DNA of 64,000 nt from an uncultured Bartonella sp. (GTDB taxonomy: Bacteria > Pseudomonadota > Alphaproteobacteria > Rhizobiales > Rhizobiaceae), in assembly GCF_945277285.1 (NCBI RefSeq), contig NZ_CALYPR010000001.1, forward strand, positions 1,116,001 to 1,180,000, given 5' to 3'. This document shows positions 9,862-18,450 of the stretch, in pieces. The stretch's first letter is position 1; each line of letters opens with the position of its first letter. The notes beneath the pieces are model-generated. The model did not search any database, was not told the origin of the DNA, and saw only the letters and a list, made by a program, of their open reading frames with translations. The position numbers and the translations under genes are program-made.

Positions 9862-9967
9862 TTGACTTCCTTTCGTAGGTATTAAAGAATTTATTGGTTG
9901 TTGACAATCTTTGGTTTTCCTGTTTCAGCTGTCCAGCCAGACCCCACAGTTTGAATATATATGCCCG

Positions 9968-10837
9968 ATGACCGATCGACTTCAACACCTATTATCCATA
10001 CTGGATTTGGAAAAAATTGACCAGAACTTGTTTCGTGGCAAAAGCGGAAATTCACGTTGGCAACGTGTTTTTGGCGGTCACGTGATTGCGCAAGCGTTAA
10101 TTGCTGCCCATCGTAGTGTGGCTCCTGATCGCTTCATCCATTCGCTTCATGCCTATTTTATTCGCCCTGGAGACCCTGACCACCCGATTATTTATGAAGT
10201 GGAGCCATTGCGCGATGGGCGTAGCTTTTCGGTAAGACGTGTTGTGGCCAAACAGAATGGCGTTGCCATTCTATCATTTTCGTCATCATTTCAGGTTGAC
10301 GAACCGGGGCTTGATTACCAACGTCCGATGCCGCAAAATTTACCAGAGCCGGAAACGTTAACGGGTGAGGCAGCAATTGACCGGGCAATTATCGAATCTG
10401 CGCCGGAAAACATACGTAACTATTGGAACGAGCAACGGCCATTTATTATCCGTCCGATCGATTTGGATGAATATTTAAAGCGGCAAAAACATCAGCCAAT
10501 ACAGCGTTGCTGGTTTAAACTGAATGGTAAGGTCGATAGTGGACGCAGTCTCAATTCTGCACTTCTTGCCTATCTTTCCGACATGACATTGCTTGATACG
10601 TCGTTGCTTGTGCATGGCCTATCAATTTTTACGCCGGGTATCATACCGGCCAGTCTAGACCATTCCATGTGGTTTCACCGTTCTTTCAGTCTTGACGACT
10701 GGATGCTTTACGATATCGAAAGCCCTAACACCAGTGGTGCACGCGGTTTAAGCCAAGGTTATATTTACACGCGTGAGGGTAAGCTGATTGCAAGTGTTGC
10801 ACAAGAAGGGCTTATTCGTTTCATTGAGCCGAAGTGA
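9968..10837 (+). CDS. tesB: Acyl-CoA thioesterase II TesB
   Basis: Hydrolyses acyl-CoA to free acid and CoA. The 289-residue protein shows the double hot-dog fold signatures WQRVFGGHVIAQALIAAHRS, then FHRSFSLDDWMLYDIESP, and the catalytic set Asp (YLSDMTLLDTS), Thr/Ser and Gln (GLSQGYIY). The frame is open from a TTG at 9911, but the ATG at 9968 (MTDRLQHLL) gives the usual length and is chosen; neither start has a strong ribosome-binding site. tesB next to glnK-amtB is an old proteobacterial linkage. Confidence 0.92.
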   Translation: MTDRLQHLLSILDLEKIDQNLFRGKSGNSRWQRVFGGHVIAQALIAAHRSVAPDRFIHSLHAYFIRPGDPDHPIIYEVEPLRDGRSFSVRRVVAKQNGVAILSFSSSFQVDEPGLDYQRPMPQNLPEPETLTGEAAIDRAIIESAPENIRNYWNEQRPFIIRPIDLDEYLKRQKHQPIQRCWFKLNGKVDSGRSLNSALLAYLSDMTLLDTSLLVHGLSIFTPGIIPASLDHSMWFHRSFSLDDWMLYDIESPNTSGARGLSQGYIYTREGKLIASVAQEGLIRFIEPK

Positions 10838-10880
10838 ATTGGCTGTCTTATTTTTCAGGAATTGCATTAAAATAGCTGAA

Positions 10881-10902
10881 AGCGGCGTTTAGCGGCTTTT
10901 TA
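10881..10902 (+). terminator. Possible terminator after tesB
   Basis: AGCgGC (10881-10886) pairs with GCgGCT (10892-10897) around one G-G mismatch and a GTTTA loop, followed by five T residues. Short and imperfect. Confidence 0.4.
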
Positions 10903-11327
10903 CGGTCTTTCCCTATCAATTTAAGGTCGTTTACCGAGAGCATTATTCGCTTTATTATTGAGACGAAAGCCTTCAAACAGGAAATTTTGGAATTTTTAGA
11001 TTTTTTGCCTGAATGCAACCCGAATGACAAAAGCCGCCAGGCAACATCGCTTCAGTCGAGATTTTTGTTTGAATGCGGAAATTTATTTAGTCTTTCAATG
11101 AGGATTTGTTTATTTCATCCAGAGTTTTACAGTCGATATTGCCTCATAATCAGATATGATTAAAGGTTTCTAAGGATTTTTGTCGTTGCTTATTGAATAT
11201 TTCTTCACTGATCGGCGTTAAAAACAATCATCGAAATCTATTTTTACAAAAGAATAGTGATTATTGAGAGCCAAAAGATCTTCTAAATTAAAAAATAATT
11301 TTAAAAAAAAATTTGTTTTTCAAAAAC
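10903..11327. other. AT-rich intergenic region before glnK
   Basis: No gene found. It becomes very AT-rich just upstream of the sigma-54-type promoter (11281-11320 is almost all A and T), which could help DNA bending for an activator such as NtrC. I could not recognise a clear NtrC palindrome. Confidence 0.5.
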
Positions 11328-11342
11328 TGGCATGAAGCTTGA
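11328..11342 (+). promoter_or_regulatory. Sigma-54-type promoter of glnK
   Basis: TGGCATGAAGCTTGA matches the -24/-12 consensus TGGCAYG-N4-TTGCW except in the last G/C position. It lies 71 bases before the glnK ATG. Nitrogen control of glnK-amtB through RpoN and NtrC is standard in proteobacteria, so position and sequence agree. Confidence 0.75.
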
Positions 11343-11413
11343 ATGGTCTTTTATGGCGATAAGAAATCTCTTGTTACATTTATCTGCAACACCAGCCGAG
11401 GAGATACAAAGTT

Positions 11414-11752
11414 ATGAAGTTTATTTCTGCAATTATAAAGCCATTCAAATTGGACGATGTCAAAGATGCCCTTCTGGATATGGGGATAGATGGGCTTACC
11501 ATTACCGAGGTGAAAGGCTATGGCCGGCAAAAAGGACATACTGAAATTTATCGCGGTGCCGAATATGCAATCAGTTTTTTGCCAAAAATCAAAATAGAAG
11601 TAGCTGTTAGTGCGGACCAGCTTGACCGCGCACTTGAAGTTTTAACATCAGCTGCCCGAACCGGCCAGATTGGTGACGGCAAAATATTCGTTTGGTCGCT
11701 CGATAAAACGCTACGCATCCGTACCGGTGAAACGGATGAAAATGCACTCTGA
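11414..11752 (+). CDS. glnK: Nitrogen regulatory PII protein GlnK
   Basis: Trimeric signal protein that binds ATP/ADP and 2-oxoglutarate and, when not uridylylated, blocks AmtB. The 112-residue protein is full length and has the T-loop with uridylylation site Tyr51 (EIYRGAEY), the B-loop region TGQIGDGKIFV and the C-loop RIRTGE. GGAGA stands nine bases before the ATG. It sits upstream of amtB, so GlnK rather than GlnB is the better name. Confidence 0.96.
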   Translation: MKFISAIIKPFKLDDVKDALLDMGIDGLTITEVKGYGRQKGHTEIYRGAEYAISFLPKIKIEVAVSADQLDRALEVLTSAARTGQIGDGKIFVWSLDKTLRIRTGETDENAL

Positions 11753-11852
11753 AAACAGCATAACTGAAAGCACTTTGCCCAAAAATTAGGCATAAACAAT
11801 AGATGATTATCTTGTGAGCTTTTTTGAAGCCGAAACAACGGGGCAAAGCAAT

Positions 11853-11867
11853 TGGCATGAAACTTGT
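11853..11867 (+). promoter_or_regulatory. Sigma-54-type promoter of amtB
   Basis: TGGCATGAAACTTGT has the same -24 element and spacing as the glnK promoter and lies 69 bases before the amtB ATG. Thirteen of 15 positions are identical to the glnK copy. Confidence 0.72.
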
Positions 11868-11897
11868 TAGAACAACTTGTTGGATGTTGAGATGATT

Positions 11898-11914
11898 GAA
11901 CGTGGTGCACGTTC
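11898..11914. promoter_or_regulatory. Inverted repeat in the amtB 5' leader
   Basis: Perfect 7-bp repeat GAACGTG/CACGTTC with a 3-base centre, downstream of the predicted -12 element and 21 bases before the amtB start. It could be a protein operator or, in RNA, too tight a hairpin to be very stable. Confidence 0.4.
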
Positions 11915-11935
11915 TTTTCCAAATGGAGAAGTTTT

Positions 11936-13252
11936 ATGGTGAATTTTAAAAAATTGGTACCAGTAGCTTTAGGTGCATTTGCGTTGTTAGGTGCAAATGC
12001 CGGTTATGCACAAGAGGTAGAGACAGTAACCGAGGTTGTCACCGAAATTCCGGCAAAGATAGATTCGGGAGATACGGCTTGGATGCTGGTTTCAACAGCC
12101 TTTGTTCTGTTGATGACAATACCCGGCCTTGCGCTTTTTTATGGTGGCATGGTGCGCAAGAAAAATGTGTTGGCAACGATGATGCAAAGTTTTGCAATCT
12201 GTTGCCTTATCAGTGTTATCTGGTTTGTTGTCGGCTATTCGTTCGCGTTTTCCGGAAAGAACCCCTACTATGGTGATTTTGCCCATATTTTCTTAAAAGG
12301 TATTTCCATTGATGATCTGAATGGAACATTTCCAACCTATCTTTGGATAACCTTCCAGATGGCCTTTGCCATTATCACGCCGGCGCTTATTACCGGTGCT
12401 TTTGCCGAACGGATGAAATTTTCGGCAATGTTGTGGTTTATGGGATTGTGGTCGCTTCTGGTTTATGCTCCCATTTGTCACTGGGTTTGGGGCGGTGGTT
12501 TTCTGGGGCAAGACGGTGTGCTTGATTTTGCCGGCGGCACGGTTATTCACGTCAATGCCGGCGTTGCCGGTTTGATTACCGCACTCGTTCTTGGAAAACG
12601 CCAGGGATATCGTACAGTCAATATGGCACCGCATAATCTTACCCTTTCAATGATCGGCGCTTCGCTTCTGTGGATTGGCTGGTTCGGCTTCAATGCCGGT
12701 TCGGCAGGTGCGGCAAATAAAGTTGCGGCAATTGCAATGTTGAATACACAAATTGCCACCGCTGCCGGAGCATTATGCTGGATGATAGCCGAATGGGCAG
12801 TATCCAAGAAACCATCTGTTCTTGGCATTATTTCCGGTGCAGTTGCCGGACTGGTGGCCATTACCCCGGCTGCCGGTTTTGTAGAACCGGTTGGAGCCAT
12901 CATTATCGGTATTATAGCAGGGCCGATTTGTTATTTTGCCGCTGTTTTTGTAAAACGGGCTTTGGGCTATGATGATTCACTTGATGCTTTCGGTGTTCAC
13001 GGTGTTGGAGGTGTTATCGGCGCTCTTTTGACGGGTTATTTTGCTTCTGACATTTTCTTTTCTGATCCTGAAGCTTATGCAAAAGTCTCGGTTCTCAACC
13101 AAGGTTTCGGTCTTGTCGTGGCCATTATCTATACGGCAATTGTTACAACCATTATCCTATACGTTGTTAAAGCTGTGATTGGCTTGCGCCCGACAAAGCA
13201 GCAAGAAATCGAAGGACTCGATATTTCGTTTCACGGCGAAACGATCCAATAG
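11936..13252 (+). CDS. amtB: Ammonium transporter AmtB
   Basis: Trimeric inner-membrane ammonium channel regulated by GlnK. The 438-residue protein has a cleavable N-terminal signal (about 1-25, ending AGYAQ), eleven expected membrane helices, and the Amt signatures DTAWMLVSTAFVLLMTIPGL at 48-67 followed by ALFYGGMVRKKN, then DFAGGTVIHVNAGVAGL and FGVHGVGG with the two pore histidines. GGAGAA precedes the start. A 183-base gap with its own promoter separates it from glnK; a terminator follows. Confidence 0.97.
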   Translation: MVNFKKLVPVALGAFALLGANAGYAQEVETVTEVVTEIPAKIDSGDTAWMLVSTAFVLLMTIPGLALFYGGMVRKKNVLATMMQSFAICCLISVIWFVVGYSFAFSGKNPYYGDFAHIFLKGISIDDLNGTFPTYLWITFQMAFAIITPALITGAFAERMKFSAMLWFMGLWSLLVYAPICHWVWGGGFLGQDGVLDFAGGTVIHVNAGVAGLITALVLGKRQGYRTVNMAPHNLTLSMIGASLLWIGWFGFNAGSAGAANKVAAIAMLNTQIATAAGALCWMIAEWAVSKKPSVLGIISGAVAGLVAITPAAGFVEPVGAIIIGIIAGPICYFAAVFVKRALGYDDSLDAFGVHGVGGVIGALLTGYFASDIFFSDPEAYAKVSVLNQGFGLVVAIIYTAIVTTIILYVVKAVIGLRPTKQQEIEGLDISFHGETIQ

Positions 13253-13277
13253 GATTTTTCATCGACAAAAATTCAAG

Positions 13278-13305
13278 AGCCCGCTTATTCAGGCGGGCTT
13301 TTTAT
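13278..13305 (+). terminator. Intrinsic terminator after amtB
   Basis: AGCCCGC (13278-13284) pairs with GCGGGCT (13293-13299), loop of 8, followed by TTTTTA. Confidence 0.9.
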
Positions 13306-13323
13306 TTTCTGTGCAACTTGCAA

Positions 13324-13350
13324 TTAACCGATGGTTAATAGCCCGTTAAC
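13324..13350 (+). promoter_or_regulatory. Tandem CtrA-type boxes upstream of ftsK
   Basis: Three TTAA half-sites at 13324, 13335 and 13346 are spaced by exactly seven bases each, making two overlapping TTAA-N7-TTAA sites; the second reads TTAA-N7-TTAAC, the full consensus for the cell-cycle regulator CtrA. They lie about 70-90 bases before the ftsK ATG. CtrA control is inferred. Confidence 0.6.
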
Positions 13351-13415
13351 TCTCTCGCATTATAGTCGGTTATAAAATTCCGTTTTCGACTAATTTTGGG
13401 TTTTCAGGTCAGGTT

Positions 13416-15866
13416 ATGCGTCAGGATTCATCCCCTTTTGATTTAACAACAGATGGAGCTTATCAAAGTCCCCGTCTGGTGGAGATGTTTTCACGCCAAT
13501 TAGGTTCATTTTTCGGCATTGGCATATTGGTGCTGATCGGGCTTGCGGCAGCGGCTCTAGCCACATGGAATGTAGCTGATCCCTGTTTGAGTTATGCCAA
13601 CGACAATCCTGTCACCAATGTTATGGGATGGCCCGGTGCGGTGTTTGCCGATATTGCAATGCAGTTTTTCGGGCTAGCCAGTGTTGCAGCTTTGCTTCCG
13701 CCCTTCTTCTGGGCAGTGCTTCTCATTGCACAAAAAGATATAGGCAGGCTTGCGCATCGGCTTTTCTTCTGGCTGATTTCCATATTCTGTTTTTCCGGTT
13801 TGATTGCTCTGGTGCCGCCCTTCGCCCATTGGCCAATGCCAATCGGATTGGGTGGTGTTTTTGGCGACAAAATTCTCAACTTCGCAAACCTTTTTCTTGC
13901 TTCACTTCCTGCGGTTGTTTCGACGTCGATTATTGCTGCAATCTTGGGGCCGCTGGCATTCTGGACGGCAGCCATCGCAGGGGGCGTTGTCGGGCGGCGT
14001 ACGCCTAAAAAGCAGAAAAAATCGCGAAGAAATTTTGATAATCGTAACAATATGGATGCAGATGGCGATGATGTACCTGCGCGCGCTTCTGTGATGGTGA
14101 CACTTATTGGTGGCACGATGCATCTCTGCTATTTGTTTCGGGCAGAAATCGGCCGGCTGTTTCACCGCAAAGGTTCAATGTTTTCGCCGGATCGCAATAA
14201 TTTTAGCGGAAATTATTCCGGACAAAACCGTGTTGACCCCGATTTTTCTACACCATCAGCCGAACAGAATGAAATGCCGTGGGAAGAACAGGAACAGGAA
14301 AAAGCTGTTTCAAGTGAACCGCAACGCAAAACAAAGCACCATCAAACAAACGGATACGAATTACCACAGGTTGATTTGCTGGCAGAGCCCAAAATTATCG
14401 ACCAGAGCGACCTTCTGAGCCCCGAGGCATTGAAAGAAAGAGCCATCCAGCTAGAAAGTGTCTTGGAGGATTTTGGTGTCAAAGGACAGATTATTAACGC
14501 GCGCTCGGGACCGGTTGTCACCCTTTTCGAGTTTGAACCGGCACCCGGTATCAAATCATCGCGTGTGATCGGTTTGGCAGATGATATTGCCCGCTCGATG
14601 AGCGCGATTTCAACACGCGTTGCTGTTGTGCCCGGACGCAATGTCATCGGCATTGAACTGCCAAATCCGACGCGCCAGATTGTCTATTTGCGCGAAATTA
14701 TCGCTACGCGTGATTTTTATGAAAACAAGGCCAAATTGGGTTTGGCTTTGGGCAAAACTATTGGCGGTGAAGCGGTGATTGCAGATCTTGCAAAAATGCC
14801 GCATCTGTTGGTGGCTGGTACCACGGGTTCGGGTAAATCTGTGGCCATCAATACCATGATTCTTTCGCTCCTTTACCGTATGACACCGGAACAATGCCGG
14901 ATGATTATGGTTGACCCGAAAATGTTGGAACTATCAGTTTATGATGGCATTCCTCATCTGTTGACACCAGTAGTAACCGATCCGAAAAAGGCTGTCGTTG
15001 CGTTAAAGTGGGCAGTTCGGGAAATGGAAGAACGCTATCGTAAAATGGCGAAAGTTGGTGTTCGCAACATTGACAGTTTTAATGAGCGAGTAAAAGAAGC
15101 TGAACGCAAAGGCGAGCAACTAGCACGCACCGTACAAACCGGTTTCGACCATGAAACCGGCGAACCGATTTACGAGACGGAAACACTTGAACTCACGACC
15201 ATGCCTTATATCGTCGTCATTATCGATGAAATGGCCGATCTGATGATGGTTGCCGGTAAAGATATCGAGGGAGCTGTACAGCGTCTGGCCCAAATGGCAC
15301 GTGCTGCCGGTATCCATGTCATTATGGCAACACAACGCCCGTCGGTTGACGTCATTACCGGAACCATCAAAGCCAACTTTCCTACACGCATATCATTTCA
15401 GGTTACGTCCAAAATTGATAGCCGTACCATTCTTGGCGAACAGGGGGCCGAACATTTGTTGGGACAGGGCGATATGCTCTTCATGATGGGGGGCGGGCGC
15501 ATCCAGCGCGTTCATGGGCCTTTTGTCGGCGATGAAGAGGTCGAACAGATAGTCCAGCATCTTAAATCCCAAGGAGCTCCGGATTATCTTGAAGCTGTCA
15601 CCGAAGAAAATAATGACGATAACGATGACGGCGTATCTGGCGGCTCAAGTCATTTTGAAGAATCGCAAGACCCTTATGATCAGGCTGTCGCTGTTGTCTT
15701 GCGCGACCGCAGGGTGTCGACATCCTATATTCAGCGCCGGCTAGGCATCGGTTACAACCGTGCCGCATCAATCGTCGAACGGATGGAAGAAGAGGGGCTG
15801 ATCAGTCCGGCCAATCACGCCGGAAAACGGGAAATTCTGGTTCCCGAAGAAGGTGAGACTTTCTAG
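13416..15866 (+). CDS. ftsK: DNA translocase FtsK
   Basis: Septum-bound DNA pump that clears chromosome dimers and activates XerCD at dif. The 816-residue protein has four N-terminal membrane segments (roughly residues 30-190), a polar Gln/Glu-rich linker, the motor with Walker A GTTGSGKS (468-475) and Walker B YIVVIIDEMADLM, and a C-terminal gamma winged-helix domain (about 755-812, YIQRRLGIGYNRAASIVERM) for KOPS recognition. Length is typical for alphaproteobacteria. Confidence 0.97.
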   Translation: MRQDSSPFDLTTDGAYQSPRLVEMFSRQLGSFFGIGILVLIGLAAAALATWNVADPCLSYANDNPVTNVMGWPGAVFADIAMQFFGLASVAALLPPFFWAVLLIAQKDIGRLAHRLFFWLISIFCFSGLIALVPPFAHWPMPIGLGGVFGDKILNFANLFLASLPAVVSTSIIAAILGPLAFWTAAIAGGVVGRRTPKKQKKSRRNFDNRNNMDADGDDVPARASVMVTLIGGTMHLCYLFRAEIGRLFHRKGSMFSPDRNNFSGNYSGQNRVDPDFSTPSAEQNEMPWEEQEQEKAVSSEPQRKTKHHQTNGYELPQVDLLAEPKIIDQSDLLSPEALKERAIQLESVLEDFGVKGQIINARSGPVVTLFEFEPAPGIKSSRVIGLADDIARSMSAISTRVAVVPGRNVIGIELPNPTRQIVYLREIIATRDFYENKAKLGLALGKTIGGEAVIADLAKMPHLLVAGTTGSGKSVAINTMILSLLYRMTPEQCRMIMVDPKMLELSVYDGIPHLLTPVVTDPKKAVVALKWAVREMEERYRKMAKVGVRNIDSFNERVKEAERKGEQLARTVQTGFDHETGEPIYETETLELTTMPYIVVIIDEMADLMMVAGKDIEGAVQRLAQMARAAGIHVIMATQRPSVDVITGTIKANFPTRISFQVTSKIDSRTILGEQGAEHLLGQGDMLFMMGGGRIQRVHGPFVGDEEVEQIVQHLKSQGAPDYLEAVTEENNDDNDDGVSGGSSHFEESQDPYDQAVAVVLRDRRVSTSYIQRRLGIGYNRAASIVERMEEEGLISPANHAGKREILVPEEGETF

Positions 15867-15960
15867 CCTTAAATTCAAGTTTATCGTTTGGCTGCCAATG
15901 TTTGCCGGCACGTCATAGTGATGCCACAGGTTACTGCAATATTGATGCAGGAGTTTTAAA

Positions 15961-16611
15961 ATGAATAAAAAATGTGCACCTACATTTAAAGCTGTTTTTG
16001 CTGCTTTTTGTTTTGCAACTACTTCAGTGGCAACAACAGCATTGATAACACCAGCGGCTTTTGCCCAAAATACCAATTTGAATGCCCATGCACAGGAAAT
16101 TGCCAACCATTTTGCCGCCATTAAAACAATGACAGGCGACTTTGTGCAATTTAGTCCGAAAGGTGAAATGACCGAGGGTACTTTTTATCTCGAACGTCCC
16201 GGTAAAATCCGCTTCAGCTATAAAAATTCACCGGTGCGGGTGATTACCGACGGTAAATCGGTGGCTATTAACAATCGTAAACTGGACACCTGGGATCTTT
16301 ACCAATTGTCACAAACGCCAATGAAAATGTTGCTGGATACAAAAATCGATTTGTCGGACGGAAAACTTTTAAGCGTTAGTCAGGATCAAGGCTCAACGAC
16401 AATTGTTCTTGCCGACAAAACATTGGGCAAGGGTAAGATCCGTATGATATTTGATTCGAAAACCTATGAATTGTTGCAATGGACAATTGTTGACCAGCAA
16501 AATCTTGAAACCACGGTACAGATTACCAATGTTCGCACAGGAGTAAGATTTGCCGAGGGGATGTTTGACATACCCTATCAACGCATTGCGATGAAACGGA
16601 ATCGCAATTGA
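15961..16611 (+). CDS. lolA: Outer-membrane lipoprotein carrier LolA
   Basis: Periplasmic chaperone that takes lipoproteins from LolCDE to the outer membrane. The 216-residue protein has a long signal peptide (about 1-35, ending PAAFAQ), followed by a LolA domain with MTGDFVQFSPKGEMTEGTFY, the segment RPGKIRFSYK and the C-terminal TTVQITNVRTGV. GCAGGAG lies upstream of the ATG. The ftsK-lolA-xth order is conserved in rhizobia, but here an AT-rich island interrupts lolA and xth. Confidence 0.93.
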   Translation: MNKKCAPTFKAVFAAFCFATTSVATTALITPAAFAQNTNLNAHAQEIANHFAAIKTMTGDFVQFSPKGEMTEGTFYLERPGKIRFSYKNSPVRVITDGKSVAINNRKLDTWDLYQLSQTPMKMLLDTKIDLSDGKLLSVSQDQGSTTIVLADKTLGKGKIRMIFDSKTYELLQWTIVDQQNLETTVQITNVRTGVRFAEGMFDIPYQRIAMKRNRN

Positions 16612-16779
16612 GTGTCCGCTTGAATTGAACAGGTCAGAAATTTTTTAACCGAACTTCTCAATTGGGGTCTTCGTTTTCAAATGATAAACATCAATTTATA
16701 GTTGTTTTTTCACTATTTCTGAAACCTTTTTTACAAATGAACGTTTGCTATCCGGTTTATAGAATTGGATGATTGAACG

Positions 16780-17256
16780 ATGCTCATTTTTCAAAAAAAA
16801 GGTGCAGGACGTGTTTTGGAACTATATTGTATTTTTATAGTTGTGGGAACAATAATAACCTTATGTTTGAATTATATATATTATAATATATTTTTATATA
16901 ATTTTAACTTTAACTTTCAATATGTATTAACAACATTGTCTGGAACAATTCTTATTTACTTTATACCAATTTATTATTATAATAAATTTAATACACTTAA
17001 CGTTATATTTTATATGAATTATTCTATAATACTATCCATATGTTATACATTTAAAAGTATATTTATGTTAAATTTAAATGATAACAATTTTGATAAAATA
17101 TATATAGCAAAATTAGCATTTGTAAATTTACTATATATCGGTGGATCGTTATTTTTGACATATTATATTATAATGTTGTATTCATTTATAAGAAATATTA
17201 TTTTTTCTAAACGGTTAGTCACTTATAATAAAGATAAAAATGATTGGTTTTTATAA
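16780..17256 (+). CDS. Orphan four-helix membrane protein in an AT-rich island
   Basis: Not recognised. The 158-residue frame is rich in Ile, Tyr, Asn, Phe and Leu and contains four likely transmembrane helices (about 14-36, 47-67, 73-96, 108-139), a short basic N-terminus (FQKKGAGR) and a polar tail ending NKDKNDWFL. Base composition is far lower in GC than every neighbour, with many ATA isoleucine and TAT tyrosine codons, which suggests transfer or relaxed selection. The ribosome-binding site is weak. In DNA this AT-rich, long frames are common, yet one lasting 158 codons without a stop argues for a gene. Confidence 0.5.
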   Translation: MLIFQKKGAGRVLELYCIFIVVGTIITLCLNYIYYNIFLYNFNFNFQYVLTTLSGTILIYFIPIYYYNKFNTLNVIFYMNYSIILSICYTFKSIFMLNLNDNNFDKIYIAKLAFVNLLYIGGSLFLTYYIIMLYSFIRNIIFSKRLVTYNKDKNDWFL

Positions 17257-17492
17257 AAATAAAATATAAAAGTCGTATTTTTAAGATTTAAAACAATTAA
17301 ACTTATAATTTTATATTTTAATATAATGTATAACAAATCATAAATTACTATAATATTATATATGTAATTGTAATAAATTAATATAAATCTATCCTGTAGA
17401 AAATATTTCTTCAAAAGAAGATTACTGGATTTTTACAGCCTTTACGCTTAAAAAACAGGAAATCAACACTGTTGAGTTAAAGGTTTAAGTGT
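17257..17492. other. AT-rich tail of the island before xth
   Basis: No supported gene. Composition stays extremely AT-rich to about 17400 and then returns to normal before xth. A minus-strand frame here is low-complexity and was not accepted. Confidence 0.5.
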
Positions 17493-18302
17493 ATGAGCTT
17501 TTCAGTTGCTACATGGAATATTAATTCCGTTCGTTTGCGTCTACCCCTTGTTGTGCAATTTTTGCAAAAAGAAAAGCCGGATGTTTTATGTCTACAGGAA
17601 ACCAAATGTCCTGACGACAAATTTCCTTTTAAAGCACTGCATGCGTTGGGATATGAGCATATCGCGGTTCATGGTCAAAAGGGTTATCATGGTGTTGCGA
17701 CGTTGTCGTTAAGACCATTTTTAGCAATCGAGAAACGGGAATTTTGTAACAAACATGACTGCCGCCATGTTGCTGTCATTATAAAAGCAGGAAATAAAAA
17801 TATTCGTATCCACAATTTTTATGTCCCTGCAGGGGGAGACGAACCTGATCCGGAGATTAATCCGAAATTTCGTCATAAACTCGATTTTCTGGAAGAAATG
17901 AAAGAGATCAAAGCCGATATGGGCGATGGTCTTTCAAGCATACTTGTTGGAGATCTGAATATTGCGCCTTATGAAAATGATGTCTGGTCCCATAAACAGT
18001 TATTAAAAATTGTCAGTCACACACCAATAGAAACCGAGACGCTGATTGCGTTGTGTTCCAATGGTGGCTGGATTGATTTGATGCGCAAAAAAATTCCCGA
18101 ACCACAAAAGATGTTCACATGGTGGAGTTATCGGGCGAAGGACTGGGCTCAATCCAACCGAGGTCGTCGCCTTGATCACATCTGGTCATCTCCTGATCTT
18201 GTACCACATATGCAGGATATGAAGATATTGACCGAAGCGCGAAGTTTAGAAAAGCCGTCCGATCATGTGCCGGTTATCATGCGTTTTGATCTTTCTCGAT
18301 AA
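17493..18302 (+). CDS. xth: Exodeoxyribonuclease III (AP endonuclease)
   Basis: Base-excision repair enzyme that cuts at abasic sites and degrades 3' ends. The 269-residue protein has the EEP-fold catalytic motifs WNINSVR (8-14), LQETK with Glu36, GDLNIAP, RLDHIW and the terminal SDHVPV. Length is usual for the ExoIII/ExoA branch. AAAGG precedes the ATG. Confidence 0.95.
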   Translation: MSFSVATWNINSVRLRLPLVVQFLQKEKPDVLCLQETKCPDDKFPFKALHALGYEHIAVHGQKGYHGVATLSLRPFLAIEKREFCNKHDCRHVAVIIKAGNKNIRIHNFYVPAGGDEPDPEINPKFRHKLDFLEEMKEIKADMGDGLSSILVGDLNIAPYENDVWSHKQLLKIVSHTPIETETLIALCSNGGWIDLMRKKIPEPQKMFTWWSYRAKDWAQSNRGRRLDHIWSSPDLVPHMQDMKILTEARSLEKPSDHVPVIMRFDLSR

Positions 18303-18450
18303 AAAGCCATAGAGTTTTAATTATCGGTCTATTGACTCTGGAACAACATGAACAAAATTTCACGAGATTTTCAATCGTAATTATGGAATAAGAAACGCCA
18401 TTAAAACGTTTCACATGTTTGAAGGCTTTTCGATCGGAGCAACAAAAATA

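Noticed and set aside
17223-17414. 63-codon Ile/Tyr-rich minus-strand frame in the AT-rich island
   Set aside because: Low-complexity residues expected from AT-rich DNA; no ribosome-binding site and shorter than chance frames of this composition can be.
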